Source of the DNA: Cyanidium caldarium
Taxonomy: Eukaryota; Rhodophyta; Bangiophyceae; Cyanidiales; Cyanidiaceae
Direction: 5' to 3'
Length of the DNA stretch: 64,000 nucleotides
Assembly: GCA_026184775.1 (NCBI GenBank)
Contig: JANCYW010000001.1
Location: forward strand, 620,001-684,000
Shown here: positions 9,201-18,267 of the stretch, piece after piece
Numbering within the stretch: position 1 is the first letter of the stretch
Layout of the letters: each line of letters opens with the position of its first letter
Notes under the pieces: model-generated
The model's database searches: none
What the model was told of the DNA's origin: nothing
Seen by the model: the letters and a program-made list of their open reading frames with translations, nothing else
Made by a program: the position numbers and the translations under genes

Positions 9201-9470
9201 GGTGAGCGTTTCGGATGCGTGGATGCGGCCGGTTTGCTCCCGCCGAAACGGAGGCGGCGGGTGGACAAGACGGGTCGGCGCTCCACCGCCTCGGGCCACG
9301 CTCCGTCTGCTCGGAGACCGGAGCGGAGAGAGCGCTTGCGGTGAGCAGGAAGAGGATAGAATTCCGGAAGATGGAGAGCGCCAAAACCAGGAGGAGATCA
9401 TCGTAGCGACGGAGTGACGAATGCGCAGGTGGAAATCGCTTCAGTTGGACTCGAAGGGACGGACGAGAGC

Positions 9471-12248
9471 ATGACGAACACCGACGTCGAGAGCGGTCGA
9501 ACGGCCCACTCCGTGCCCAAGACCAACACCGCTGCGTTCCGTTGCGGCTTACGCGTCCGTAATGACGTTCGCGACAGTTTCGTGGCGGTGCCGCCGTCGC
9601 TGGCAGCGGTGCTGGAACGGGAGTTGGCGGCGCGGCAGGCGGCCGAGGCGTTGCCCGCGGAGTCGCTGCGGTCGCAGGTGGTGCCGCTGCGAATCGCCAA
9701 CCGGCTGGTGTGTTGCTGGCACCGCGGCCGCCTATCGCAAACGGTGGCTTCGCGGTTGCGGGCCGAGTTGGAGGTGGGCGCGGCGGTGGCCGAATGTGCC
9801 GGTCTCGTAGCGACCGACCGCTCCGCGGCAGATGGACCGACGTCGTCGTCGTCGTCAGAGGTGAGCGTGGAGATTCTGCCGCTCGAGTCGCTGCGCACCG
9901 CACATCGTCTCGTCGCGCAGGCGCTGACTGACTGCGACTGGCAGTTGTTGCAAGTGCAACACGAGTACCTGGAGCGCGAGCTGTTGCGGCAGCTGCGGGT
10001 GGTGCATCGTGGCCAGCTGCTGCCGGTCTATGGACTGGCCGGAGATGCCTATGCGCGACTGCGCGTGCAGCATATCGAGCCGGCGCCGGTATGTCGCGAT
10101 GTGGACAATGCGGTGTACTGGCTGAACCGCGGCACCGAGATTGTGGTACAGCCGCCAGCCGCCGAGAGAGCTGAGGGCGTTGATGAGGGATCTGAAGCTG
10201 TGCAAGTGCAGGTGGTGCGGGTATTGCCGGTGTTATGGGAGGAAGAGGAAAACGCAGACCCCGTCGTGGAGTGGCGAATGCATCCGTCCACCGCAGCGGC
10301 CATGCGGAAGAGAGAGGCGAAGACGGAGGCACTTTCAAACACCCGATGGGCGCAGCTGAGCTGGCGGAACGCTGACGACGCATCCGAGACGGTGCGAGTG
10401 AACGGTGCAGTGCGTCTGGATGAGCGCGCACCACCAGCACATGTGATGACCCGATATGCACCGCCCTACCGTCACGTGCACTTGACGCCGATCGCCGAAC
10501 CGACCGAGACATCCAACGGACTCGAGGCGCATCCACCGACCTTCCCGCCACTGCCCAACCCTACTGTGCTCGGCGAGGCGTGCGGTCGGCGGCCGTGGCA
10601 ACGATTGGTGGACGCGCTGACACCGGTGTTTACGGTGCCGCCGAAGAGGGATCGACAGACGACACCCGCTGCGCGAGTCGTATTACTGGGCGGGCCGCCG
10701 GGTTGCGGCAAGACGTATCTGGCCACGGCGACAGCAGTTCATTGGGCGCGGCAGCCGCCGTATTTCCCGCAGCCGGTGCATTTGTCGTGTCGTCGCGCCT
10801 TTCGCGGCGCCTTGGACCAAGATGACGGCGGCGGCGGTGTGGAGGCGCTGCTGCAACAGGCGCTATCGGCGTTGTGCTCCGCACAGCCGACCATTCTGGT
10901 GTTGGATGATGTGGATGCGCTCGCAGCCAGTCCCAGCGGGACGGCCGACGAGAGCACCATCGGGCGAGCGCCGGCGTTGGATCAGTTGGCGGCGCTGCTG
11001 GAGCGTTGCCAGCGGATGCTACAGGTGGCGGTGATACTGACCGTGACCGTCAGCGCCACCAACAACGAGGCCGAACGCAGTCTGCTGCCGCCACGGCGGC
11101 TGCCCTGCACCTTGATTCACGAGCGCATCGGCATTCGGTTGCCGACGGCGAGCGACCGGACGGAGCTGCTCGGCGGTACCGCTACAGCTCTGGCAACGCG
11201 GCGGACACCGGGTGCAGTGCCGGCCGATTTACTGAAACTGCGCGCCCGCCTGGAAGTGTGGCAGGGCGACGTCCAGCGCGCCCAAGCGCACTTTCAACCG
11301 CGCGCACTGTTGCGGGCGGGCGCGTCCACCGCCGCTACCGCTCCACCCGACGGGGTGCGCTGGGGCGATATCGGCGCGCTGTCCGAAGCGCAGCAGACCC
11401 TCGTCGATACGATCGTGCTGCGGTTGCGCTTCCCGCAGGTATTTGCCCGCGCCCCCATCCGGGTGCAATCCGGAGTACTGCTGTACGGGCCGACCGGCTG
11501 CGGCAAGACGCTGTTGGTGCGTGCACTGGTCAACCGATATCGCTTGCGTATGGTGTCGGTGAAAGGTCCGGAACTGCTGAACAAGTACGTGGGCGCCAGC
11601 GAGGCGGCAGTGCGCGATGTGTTTGCGCGCGCGCGCCAAGCCCGTCCCTGCATCCTATTCTTCGACGAGTTTGAGAGTCTGGCACCGCGACGGGGCGGCG
11701 GCGATGCCGGCGGGGCCACCGGCGTGACCGACCGCGTGGTCAATGCGCTGTTGACGGAGATGGACGGGGTGGAGCCGCTTTCGGACGGGGTGTTTGTGGT
11801 GGCGGCCACCTCGCGTCCCGATCTGGTGGATCCGGCGCTGTTGCGTCCCGGCCGGATCGACAGGTGGGTGCGCGTACCGCTGCCGCAGACGCCGGCGCAG
11901 CGGTACGATATCGTGCGAAGGCTGCAACGGCGGCTGGCGTTGCCGCTGGCGGGGACGCGCGCAGAGCAGGCGGCATTGTTGCGGTGGTTAGCGGAACGCA
12001 CCGAGGGATACGTGGGCGCGGACCTGTATGCAGTGTTCGCCGACGCCCAACTGAACCGAGAGAGAGCGGGGCGCGAGGAAGCGCCCCCAATGACCCCGGC
12101 CGACTTTGAGCGGGTGCTGGCCAGTCGCCGGCTGTCGCTGCCGCCTGCCGAGCGCGAGCGGTACGAACACATCGTGCGTCGCTTTGAAGTCGGGCGCAGC
12201 GGTCTGGATGACGATCTGCCGCTGCAACGCGTGGTCATGCTCAAGTGA
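9471..12248 (+). CDS. PEX1: peroxisome biogenesis AAA+ ATPase PEX1
   Basis: 925 residues from the ATG at 9471. PEX1 with PEX6 forms the hexameric motor that extracts the import receptor PEX5 from the peroxisome membrane. The N-terminal ~300 residues fit the PEX1 double-psi barrel region (FVAVPPSLAAVLERELAA). D1 has Walker A GGPPGCGKT (about 404) and a Walker B of ILVLDDVDAL. D2 has Walker A GPTGCGKT (about 675), the PEX1 hallmark KGPELLNKYVGASEAAVRDVF, Walker B ILFFDEFESLAPRRG, then GVTDRVVNALLTEMDGVE and ATSRPDLVDPALLRPGRID with the arginine finger. D1's Walker B ends DD rather than DE, in line with the weak D1 of PEX1. The GVTDRVVN block separates it from CDC48 and PEX6. Confidence 0.92.
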   Translation: MTNTDVESGRTAHSVPKTNTAAFRCGLRVRNDVRDSFVAVPPSLAAVLERELAARQAAEALPAESLRSQVVPLRIANRLVCCWHRGRLSQTVASRLRAELEVGAAVAECAGLVATDRSAADGPTSSSSSEVSVEILPLESLRTAHRLVAQALTDCDWQLLQVQHEYLERELLRQLRVVHRGQLLPVYGLAGDAYARLRVQHIEPAPVCRDVDNAVYWLNRGTEIVVQPPAAERAEGVDEGSEAVQVQVVRVLPVLWEEEENADPVVEWRMHPSTAAAMRKREAKTEALSNTRWAQLSWRNADDASETVRVNGAVRLDERAPPAHVMTRYAPPYRHVHLTPIAEPTETSNGLEAHPPTFPPLPNPTVLGEACGRRPWQRLVDALTPVFTVPPKRDRQTTPAARVVLLGGPPGCGKTYLATATAVHWARQPPYFPQPVHLSCRRAFRGALDQDDGGGGVEALLQQALSALCSAQPTILVLDDVDALAASPSGTADESTIGRAPALDQLAALLERCQRMLQVAVILTVTVSATNNEAERSLLPPRRLPCTLIHERIGIRLPTASDRTELLGGTATALATRRTPGAVPADLLKLRARLEVWQGDVQRAQAHFQPRALLRAGASTAATAPPDGVRWGDIGALSEAQQTLVDTIVLRLRFPQVFARAPIRVQSGVLLYGPTGCGKTLLVRALVNRYRLRMVSVKGPELLNKYVGASEAAVRDVFARARQARPCILFFDEFESLAPRRGGGDAGGATGVTDRVVNALLTEMDGVEPLSDGVFVVAATSRPDLVDPALLRPGRIDRWVRVPLPQTPAQRYDIVRRLQRRLALPLAGTRAEQAALLRWLAERTEGYVGADLYAVFADAQLNRERAGREEAPPMTPADFERVLASRRLSLPPAERERYEHIVRRFEVGRSGLDDDLPLQRVVMLK

Positions 12249-12317
12249 GCAGGGTCAATTGCCGGTTCCGCCATCGACACTGGCCGCATCTTTGTCTCTC
12301 TCTGTCCCTCCCTCTCC

Positions 12318-13775
12318 TCACCATATGCCGGGAAGGAAGACTTGCGGGACGGCGCGGCAGTATTCTGCCCACGACTTGCCGTATTTCCGGGCACAGCGCT
12401 CGTCATCGCGCTTGCTGCGGTGGATGAGCAGGATGAGCAGGTAGAAAAAATAGAAAAACGCCCACGCGCCACCGGGACCGCCGATGCACGGCAGGCTGAA
12501 CGATAGCGCCAGCAACAGGTCACCGGTGTAGTTCATGTGTCGCGCCAGACCCCACCAGCCGCTGGCCAGAATGCGTCCCTCGCCAAAGGTGCGGTTGCCC
12601 GGTGTCCGTCGCCGCCACCGCCAGGCGCGTGTGACCGGCCGCTGCGGATCGCGTTTGAACGAGTCCTTCTGGGAGTTGGCCGAGCGGAACAGATATCCGC
12701 CCAGCGCGGCCACTCCGAGTATGCCGGCGGCGTGCCATGACGGCAGCGGCCGCTGGTCGTGCAACAGACACCACGCCTGCAGACTGAACGCGAACGGGAT
12801 GAACACCAGGTCGCCCCATATTAGCATCAGACCAAAGTGCTCGGCCACAATATCCCAGGTGGTGGTCATGCGCTTCTCATTCCAGAAATAATCGACGATG
12901 TATCCGTCGGCCAGCACCTGATACAGCAGCATGCGCGGCGACAGGCGGCCGTGCACCGCCAGCTGCTGCGCGGCGATAGACAGGTTGAGCAGGCACCAGC
13001 CGATCATGGACGGGCGCAACCAGAAAAACTTCAGTTCCAACCGGCCGCCCAACAGGTGCGGGTTCAGCTCGGCACCGAGGATAAAGTCGTGCAGCCAGGA
13101 CGACTCGCGATTGCGGAACCAGTTGCGGCGGCGCAGCTGATCCAGCCAGCGGGCGCGCACCACCAAGTAGGTGGCCAGGGTGAAGGCAGTGGCCTGAGCA
13201 GCTAGGAAGAGCGCACCGCAGTGGTGTGCAGCCCAAGCGCCGACCTCGTGTCCGAAATAGCGATCGCCGAGGAGCCAGGCGACCACGCTGAGCACCAGCA
13301 GCAGCAGTCCGTTACACTTGTAATAGAGGCGGGTCTTGCCGTCCGGCAGCAGCGTGCCCGGATGCACCCAACCGGGCAGTGCAGACCCGGCCACTGCCAG
13401 GAGGGTGATGAACGCGAGCAGCACCAGCCCGGCTTGAAACAGTGAGGAGCAAGTGAGGGACGAGAGGGAATGGTGAACGGAGGAGAGAGCTATCCCACGA
13501 TCTCGCCATAGCAAGCCCGAGACCACCACAGAGACATACGTCAGTGCGCCCATCAGGGGGAGGCGTGAGAAGAATGGCCCTTGATGCGCCACTGCACACT
13601 TCGAGTCGCGCAGCGTGAACGCGGTATCCGACGCCAAGCGGGAGACCGGCGCGCCGAACACCCGCGTGAGACGTGCGGCGGTGCTCGGTGGGGTCTCGTG
13701 AGGAGCGGCGGTGCCTCCAGAAGCTGACGGCAACGCGGTCGACGAAATCGCCTCGCCCACTTCAGGCACATTCAT
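12318..13775 (-). CDS. ERG24: delta(14)-sterol reductase (ERG24/FACKEL type)
   Basis: 485 residues. The enzyme reduces the C14-C15 double bond left after sterol C14 demethylation, using NADPH, in the endoplasmic reticulum. Several hydrophobic spans are visible. Family signatures: GAELNPHLLGGRLELKFFWLRPSMIGW (about 208-235, read in two parts), IVDYFWNEKRMTTTWDI (about 272-288), LIWGDLVFIPFAFSLQA (about 298-314), LASGWWGLARHMNYTGDLLLALSFSLPC (about 400-427), and the C-terminal RDDERCARKYGKSWAEYCRAVP. DHCR7 shares many of these; the ARH-NY-GD-LLALSFSLPC wording is nearest the plant C14 reductase FACKEL. The start at 13775 is only 22 bp from the divergent ATG at 13798. About 70 residues precede the first span, so a later start is possible. 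Confidence 0.88.
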   Translation of the reverse strand: MNVPEVGEAISSTALPSASGGTAAPHETPPSTAARLTRVFGAPVSRLASDTAFTLRDSKCAVAHQGPFFSRLPLMGALTYVSVVVSGLLWRDRGIALSSVHHSLSSLTCSSLFQAGLVLLAFITLLAVAGSALPGWVHPGTLLPDGKTRLYYKCNGLLLLVLSVVAWLLGDRYFGHEVGAWAAHHCGALFLAAQATAFTLATYLVVRARWLDQLRRRNWFRNRESSWLHDFILGAELNPHLLGGRLELKFFWLRPSMIGWCLLNLSIAAQQLAVHGRLSPRMLLYQVLADGYIVDYFWNEKRMTTTWDIVAEHFGLMLIWGDLVFIPFAFSLQAWCLLHDQRPLPSWHAAGILGVAALGGYLFRSANSQKDSFKRDPQRPVTRAWRWRRRTPGNRTFGEGRILASGWWGLARHMNYTGDLLLALSFSLPCIGGPGGAWAFFYFFYLLILLIHRSKRDDERCARKYGKSWAEYCRAVPQVFLPGIW

Positions 13776-13797
13776 CTTCCTTTGATTCTCCTCAACG

Positions 13798-14490
13798 ATG
13801 GGTCTGGAGGGACGAATACTCACGGACGGGTCGTCTCGGCGGCAGCGTCTGCTGGCCCTCCAACCTCACTGGCAACCGCCACCATTTGCCTGTCTGCCGC
13901 TATGGCCGCTGGCAAGTCACGCGCCACACCCATCATCTTCTATACTGATCGCCAGCCGCTCACCCAAGAGTGGTCAGCGGACGCCGCCGCCTTCCCGAGG
14001 CGATCAGCCGCCGGCGGTGGGGGCGCGCCGGCCGGTGGCCCAGGAGTTCGATCTGCTGCCGCTCAACGACAAGGTGTTTATTGTGGGCCTCGAATCGGTT
14101 ATGCAAGGTGTAGCGTCGGGTGTGCTGGGCGGAATAGCCGGTCTGGTGTACGGTGGTGTGGCGAAGCGATCGCTGGAGGCGGCGCGGGTGGAGGGGCGCA
14201 AGTTTTTCGTCACCTGGGGGCTGTTCGGCGCGATCTACAATCTCGGCATGGGGCTGGCGCGTAGTGTGCGCGGCCAGCAAGACAAGTACAACTCGGTGAT
14301 TGCGGCATGCATGTCGGGCGCGGTGTTTGGACGCGAGCAGGGACCGTCCGGCATGCTCGCCGGCTGCGTGCAGTTTGCCGGGTTCACGTACCTCCTGGAG
14401 ACGTTCCTGGTGCAACCGCAGCAGCGCAAGCTGGAGGATGCCCCCGGGCAGTCGCGAACGATCGAGATACCCGTAGAGAATGCCAGATAA
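13798..14490 (+). CDS. Tim17/Tim22/Tim23-family membrane protein
   Basis: 230 residues. The last 150 carry the four-helix Tim17/22/23 layout: a helix rich in small residues (GVASGVLGGIAGLVYGG, about 106-122), WGLFGAIYNLGMGLARSVRG (about 141-160), then QDKYNSVIAACMSGAVFG (about 162-179), the family signature in which a short loop is followed by G-x3-G packing motifs, and GPSGMLAGCVQFAGFTYLLE (about 184-203). Such proteins form mitochondrial protein translocases or related organelle envelope channels (OEP16, PRAT). The precise member is not clear. The first ~80 residues are basic and Pro/Ser-rich, a likely targeting leader. It runs convergent to UTP11, with 28 bp between stops. Confidence 0.75.
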   Translation: MGLEGRILTDGSSRRQRLLALQPHWQPPPFACLPLWPLASHAPHPSSSILIASRSPKSGQRTPPPSRGDQPPAVGARRPVAQEFDLLPLNDKVFIVGLESVMQGVASGVLGGIAGLVYGGVAKRSLEAARVEGRKFFVTWGLFGAIYNLGMGLARSVRGQQDKYNSVIAACMSGAVFGREQGPSGMLAGCVQFAGFTYLLETFLVQPQQRKLEDAPGQSRTIEIPVENAR

Positions 14491-14518
14491 AGCGGGTGCG
14501 TGGACGGGAGCCGTCCGC

Positions 14519-15184
14519 TCATTTTTGTCGCTCGGCGCGCCATCGGTAGAGCGCCGGCGCTTTGGGGCTATAGTCGCGCAGCTTGCGCTTAGCGCCCTTG
14601 CCGCGAATGAGCTTCTCCACCTCCACCTGCCGTGCCAGTCGTCGGAGGGTGGCCACGCGCGCCCGCCGCCTCTCCAGATCCTGCAAGATGGGGCGGGAGT
14701 TGTGGGAGGAGGTGGGCGACTTGTTCGTTTCGCTTCGCACAGGCCGATCGGCGGCAGCTGCAAACACCGTCTTCTTATTCACACTCATCTTCTCTCGCAC
14801 GAGTGCTCCACTCACCTCGGCCTCCAATCTTGCCAGGGCGGCTTGCTCCACCGACAACTTGTGCGTCAGATAGTTGGCGTCTTGAGTGCGCAACAGCAGG
14901 TCCTCGTCGGCGGTGGCGCCCGCACCAGCCAGTCGCCGCCGACCCTGATGCACCCCGTTCACCGTCCGACTATGTATCATGCGATAATAGAACTCGTCCG
15001 GGTTGCGCAGCGCCGCCTTCTCCTGCAGCGCCTTCAACCGGCGCTGCTTGGCGTGGTAGTTGCGGGCGCGCTGCACGTAGTCCTTGTGTTTTTCCAACAG
15101 ACCCAACTTCTCCCTCCGTCTCGGTTGCCCCCGCTCATGATGCGTCCGGCGCGGAGACGCCTTGCGGAACGCTGTCGAGGACAT
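14519..15184 (-). CDS. UTP11: U3 snoRNP / small-subunit processome protein UTP11
   Basis: 221 residues, typical length for the family. UTP11 is part of the 90S pre-ribosome and is needed for 18S rRNA processing in the nucleolus. The N-terminus SSTAFRKASPRRTHHERGQP followed by GLLEKHKDYVQRARNYHAKQ, then LKALQEKAALRNPDEFYYRMI (about 50-70), is the classic Utp11 signature. The rest is charged and helical, ending in a basic RGKGAKRKLRDYSPKAPALYRWRAERQK (split) tail that matches other members. ATG at 15184 chosen because the family motif starts four residues later. Divergent from QTRT2 with 121 bp between starts. Confidence 0.93.
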   Translation of the reverse strand: MSSTAFRKASPRRTHHERGQPRRREKLGLLEKHKDYVQRARNYHAKQRRLKALQEKAALRNPDEFYYRMIHSRTVNGVHQGRRRLAGAGATADEDLLLRTQDANYLTHKLSVEQAALARLEAEVSGALVREKMSVNKKTVFAAAADRPVRSETNKSPTSSHNSRPILQDLERRRARVATLRRLARQVEVEKLIRGKGAKRKLRDYSPKAPALYRWRAERQK

Positions 15185-15305
15185 GAGGAGCGGAGAAGTC
15201 GATGAGAGTGGTCGGACCGAACCGGAAAGGGGTCGGCGACGAAAGGCCCACCGGGCGCATGGGCGGTGGACCGCGTGGGAGAGGTGGTAGCGTGGAGGCG
15301 GACCG

Positions 15306-16748
15306 ATGAATGGAGAGTCCACTCGGTTCTCGGTGCACTTGGAGACGATCGCAGCGGACAAAGAGTGGACTGGAGCACGTCTGGGACGTCTGCGAAACGG
15401 AGACACCTCCGTATGCTTATGGACACCGACGTGGGTGCTGCCGACGGTGCGCGGCGCGGTGCCCGCGGTGAACAACGATGTGGTCCGCGAGGAGGCATTC
15501 GCCTTTGCGAATCGTTCGGACAGGTCGATGGCGACAGAGTTCGTTGCCGTTGGCGACGGCGTCATCGATGACTTGTGCGGGTCCTCTATGGAGGAGAGCT
15601 GGCGACCTCTGTTCCAACTCGGTCTCTTGGATTTCATCGCTATGAAGGGCGGGAACGGACCGAACGGCGCGGAAACGTTGCGAGCAGCCACCTCCGTCAG
15701 TGGAGGTGGTGCTCGCGAGTTCTGCAACCTCAATGGCCTGGCGCCGTCACTGCTGCTCTCCATACGTTCGACACTGTGTCCCTTCGATTTCATCGAGGAC
15801 GATGCCCAGCCGCGGGTGCTGCAAGAGGAAACATCGGGCGCACGGTGTTTGCGAGGCGATGCCCGTGGCACTCGCGTGCTGGCGGGCAGCGAGAGCGTGC
15901 TAGAGTTGCAGCAGGCCGCGCGGTGCGAATTCTACGAGTCGCTGTATGAGCCGGTGGTGGCGCCGCCGCATTCCTCCATCGCTCCGACCCGGGCGGTGGA
16001 CCGCACCATCCACTGGGCCGCGGAGATGCTGCGGTCAGCGAGTGAAAGAGATACGCCCGGCAAGATGGTGCTGAGCGTAACCGGCGGTGCGTGCATCGCC
16101 GAACGCCAGCGCTGTGCCACGGCGATGATGCAACTCGCGTTGCAGCGACCGAGACAAGTGGGCGGGTTCAATGTGGTCGGTCTGGGCCTGGGCAATGAAT
16201 CGCCGGCCGAAGGACATGCAGCAGTCGTGGCTGTGGCGCGACAAGTGCGCCAATCGATACCGCACTTGCCGCTATTCGCGACTGGCGGCGGCGGTGCCTA
16301 TGCCACCGGCTCGCCGCTGCAAGTGTTGCGCCTGATTGCCGCCGGCGTCGACGTGGTCGAATCGCGGTACCCGTTGGTGCTGGCCGAGTACGACATCGCG
16401 TTGGACCTGTTCGGCGAATCGGTGGAGAATGGGGAGACGGACGCGCCGCCATATTCGGGCCAGTTGCATTTGCGCAGTTTGCGACACGCTCGCGATGCCC
16501 GACCGATTCTGCTCACCCGCGGCGACACCCACAGCGTCCGCTGCTGTACCGTCGGACGCCAGTATTCGCGCGCTTACCTGCACCACTTGCTCAAAGTGCA
16601 TGAGATGCTCGGCAGCATGCTATTGACTTTGCACAACCTGCAACAATACTGCGCATGGTTCGCCGCGATTCGCCACAGTCTACGACACGGCGGCTTTAAC
16701 GCCTTTTACCGACGCGTGGCCGACGCACATCACCGCAGCCTGCGATAG
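15306..16748 (+). CDS. QTRT2: queuine tRNA-ribosyltransferase accessory subunit 2 (QTRTD1)
   Basis: 480 residues. The eukaryotic tRNA-guanine transglycosylase is a QTRT1/QTRT2 heterodimer that swaps guanine 34 of Tyr, His, Asn and Asp tRNAs for queuine. This copy matches the accessory subunit: a TIM-barrel with GGFNVVGLGLGNESP (about 292-306), LPLFATGGGGAYATGSPLQVLRLIAAGVDVVESRYPLVLAEYD (about 325-367, read in parts), YSRAYLHHLLKVHEMLGSMLL (about 420-440), and HNLQQYCAWFAAIRHSL. Unusually, the usual CxCxxC zinc ligands just before YSRAY read R-C-C-T-V-G, so two of three cysteines are missing, while the later His is kept. The long acidic-flanked segment at 100-200 varies in the family. Confidence 0.85.
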   Translation: MNGESTRFSVHLETIAADKEWTGARLGRLRNGDTSVCLWTPTWVLPTVRGAVPAVNNDVVREEAFAFANRSDRSMATEFVAVGDGVIDDLCGSSMEESWRPLFQLGLLDFIAMKGGNGPNGAETLRAATSVSGGGAREFCNLNGLAPSLLLSIRSTLCPFDFIEDDAQPRVLQEETSGARCLRGDARGTRVLAGSESVLELQQAARCEFYESLYEPVVAPPHSSIAPTRAVDRTIHWAAEMLRSASERDTPGKMVLSVTGGACIAERQRCATAMMQLALQRPRQVGGFNVVGLGLGNESPAEGHAAVVAVARQVRQSIPHLPLFATGGGGAYATGSPLQVLRLIAAGVDVVESRYPLVLAEYDIALDLFGESVENGETDAPPYSGQLHLRSLRHARDARPILLTRGDTHSVRCCTVGRQYSRAYLHHLLKVHEMLGSMLLTLHNLQQYCAWFAAIRHSLRHGGFNAFYRRVADAHHRSLR

Positions 16749-16768
16749 ATAGGCGCAACGCTGATAGA

Positions 16769-18109
16769 CTATGCGGCAATCTCAAAGTGCACCTGCACGC
16801 CGGCCTCGTGCGCTCGCCGGGCGATATCCGCCAACCTGACGGCGCGTCGGGCGGCCTCGTCCAGGTCGTCGGCCGGCACGATCTTCACCTGGCTCTGGCG
16901 CATAATCTCCTTGGCCTCCTCGGCCTTGTTGCCCTCCAGACGCACCACCAGCGGTACGCGCACTTGCGCCCGGGTGGCCGCATCGATAATGCCCTGCGCC
17001 AGCACATCACAGCGCATAATGCCGCCGAAGATGTTCACCAAGATGGATTCCACGTGCTGGTCGCTGTTGAGGATGGCGAATGCCTCGCGCACCTGCTGCT
17101 CGGTGGCGCCGCCGCCCACATCCAAAAAGTTGGCCGGACTTCCACCGTACAGCTTGATCAGGTCCATGGTGGCCATGGCCAGTCCGGCGCCGTTCACCAT
17201 ACAGCCGATGTTGCCGTCCAGCCCGATGTAGTTGAGGTCGTAGGCGGAGGCGGCCACCTCGCGCGGATCCTCCTGGGTGGTGTCGCGCAGGGCAAACACG
17301 TCGCGCTGCCGAAACGCGGCATTGTCGTCAAAGTTCACCTTGGCATCCACACACACCAGCTGCCCGTGCGGCGTTTGCACCAGCGGGTTGATCTCCACCA
17401 AGGTGCAGTCCTTGTCCAGGAACATGCGAAACAGGTTGCGCACCAGCTCGGTGGCGGCCTCGTGCATCGACGCCCGACCGGACGCACTCAATCCGAGCGC
17501 GTCTGCCACCCGCTGCGCCGTACTCGCATCCAGGGTGTCACCTTTGAGCGGCATATCTAGCGGCACTTTGGTGACCGCCTCGGGCGTCTCCCGCGCGATA
17601 TCCTCGATGGAGGTGCCGCCGGTGCGGCTCACCACGGCCACCGGGCCTTGCACCTCCCGATCGTACAGCAGTGCCAAGTACATCTCCCGACGGGCATACA
17701 ATCGCTCGGTCACGTACACCTGGTGGCACGGCTTGCCGTCAGCCCCAGTCTGCTTGGTCACCAGCCGCTGCCCCAGCATGCGCCCGGCCACCTGCGCGGC
17801 CTCTGCGGGCGTGCTGGCCATGTGCACCCCGCCGTGGAAACCGGACGGCGTGAAACGACCCAATCCGCGGCCGCCCGCCAACACCTGCGCCTTGATCACC
17901 ACATCGTCGGCATCCGAGTGCAACAGCGAGCGCGCGGCAGACTCGGCTTCGGCCGCCGTGCGAGCCACTTGGCCGCGCGGCACCGGCACGCCGTACTCGC
18001 GCATGATGGACTGCGACTGGTGTTCGTGCAGGTTGAGGAATCGCACTTGCACCATGTTGCGACATCGATGCATCAGTTGCCTGCCTAGTCGCCGCACTCC
18101 GATATTCAT
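16769..18109 (-). CDS. SUCLA2: succinyl-CoA ligase beta subunit, mitochondrial
   Basis: 446 residues. With the alpha subunit it converts succinyl-CoA to succinate and makes ATP or GTP in the citric acid cycle, in the mitochondrial matrix. The first ~24 residues (MNIGVRRLGRQLMHRCRNMV) form a basic, amphipathic presequence. The ATP-grasp domain starts FLNLHEHQSQSIMREYGVPVPRG; KAQVLAGGRGLG (about 72-83) holds the nucleotide-binding glycines; LVEINPLV and DAKVNFDDNA (about 255-280) give the metal-binding Asn/Asp. The C-terminal ligase domain has LDVGGGATEQQVREAF and ILVNIFGGIMRCDVLAQGI (about 335-385). ADP versus GDP specificity cannot be told by eye. Divergent from SDHAF4, 158 bp between starts. 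Confidence 0.94.
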   Translation of the reverse strand: MNIGVRRLGRQLMHRCRNMVQVRFLNLHEHQSQSIMREYGVPVPRGQVARTAAEAESAARSLLHSDADDVVIKAQVLAGGRGLGRFTPSGFHGGVHMASTPAEAAQVAGRMLGQRLVTKQTGADGKPCHQVYVTERLYARREMYLALLYDREVQGPVAVVSRTGGTSIEDIARETPEAVTKVPLDMPLKGDTLDASTAQRVADALGLSASGRASMHEAATELVRNLFRMFLDKDCTLVEINPLVQTPHGQLVCVDAKVNFDDNAAFRQRDVFALRDTTQEDPREVAASAYDLNYIGLDGNIGCMVNGAGLAMATMDLIKLYGGSPANFLDVGGGATEQQVREAFAILNSDQHVESILVNIFGGIMRCDVLAQGIIDAATRAQVRVPLVVRLEGNKAEEAKEIMRQSQVKIVPADDLDEAARRAVRLADIARRAHEAGVQVHFEIAA

Positions 18110-18267
18110 AGCGGAGAGGTGGTGCAGTGCCGCTGAGGTGCTCGCAGAACGGGAGTTCCAGCGAACGAGACACAGACAGAGACGCGCGTCCGGAGCACCG
18201 GAGCGAGCCGGAAAATGCGTCGGGTCGGAGCGACGGGAGGCGGTGGAGGGTGCGTGTGAGGAGCGCG
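18110..18267. promoter_or_regulatory. shared divergent promoter region of SUCLA2 and SDHAF4
   Basis: 158 bp separate the two outward-pointing ATGs, so both 5' control regions must lie here or overlap the coding starts. No TATA box or named motif is evident. The stretch is rich in GAGACAGA/GGAGCG purine words on the plus strand. Co-regulation of two citric-acid-cycle/complex II genes is an inference from arrangement. Confidence 0.4.

Noticed and set aside
9193-10551. 452-codon minus-strand frame overlapping PEX1 and the CNNM-type start
   Set aside because: Composition is Arg/Pro/Ala-biased with no family resemblance, and both overlapped frames are clear genes.
11294-12523. 409-codon minus-strand frame opposite the PEX1 D2 domain
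   Set aside because: It mirrors the conserved AAA+ coding sequence; Ser/Arg-rich translation with no motifs.
12318-13775. Calling the sterol reductase DHCR7 (delta-7)
   Set aside because: DHCR7 shares many motifs, but the ARH-NY-GD-LLALSFSLPC segment and the RDDERC...WAEYCRAVP ending fit the delta-14 reductase FACKEL/ERG24 more closely.
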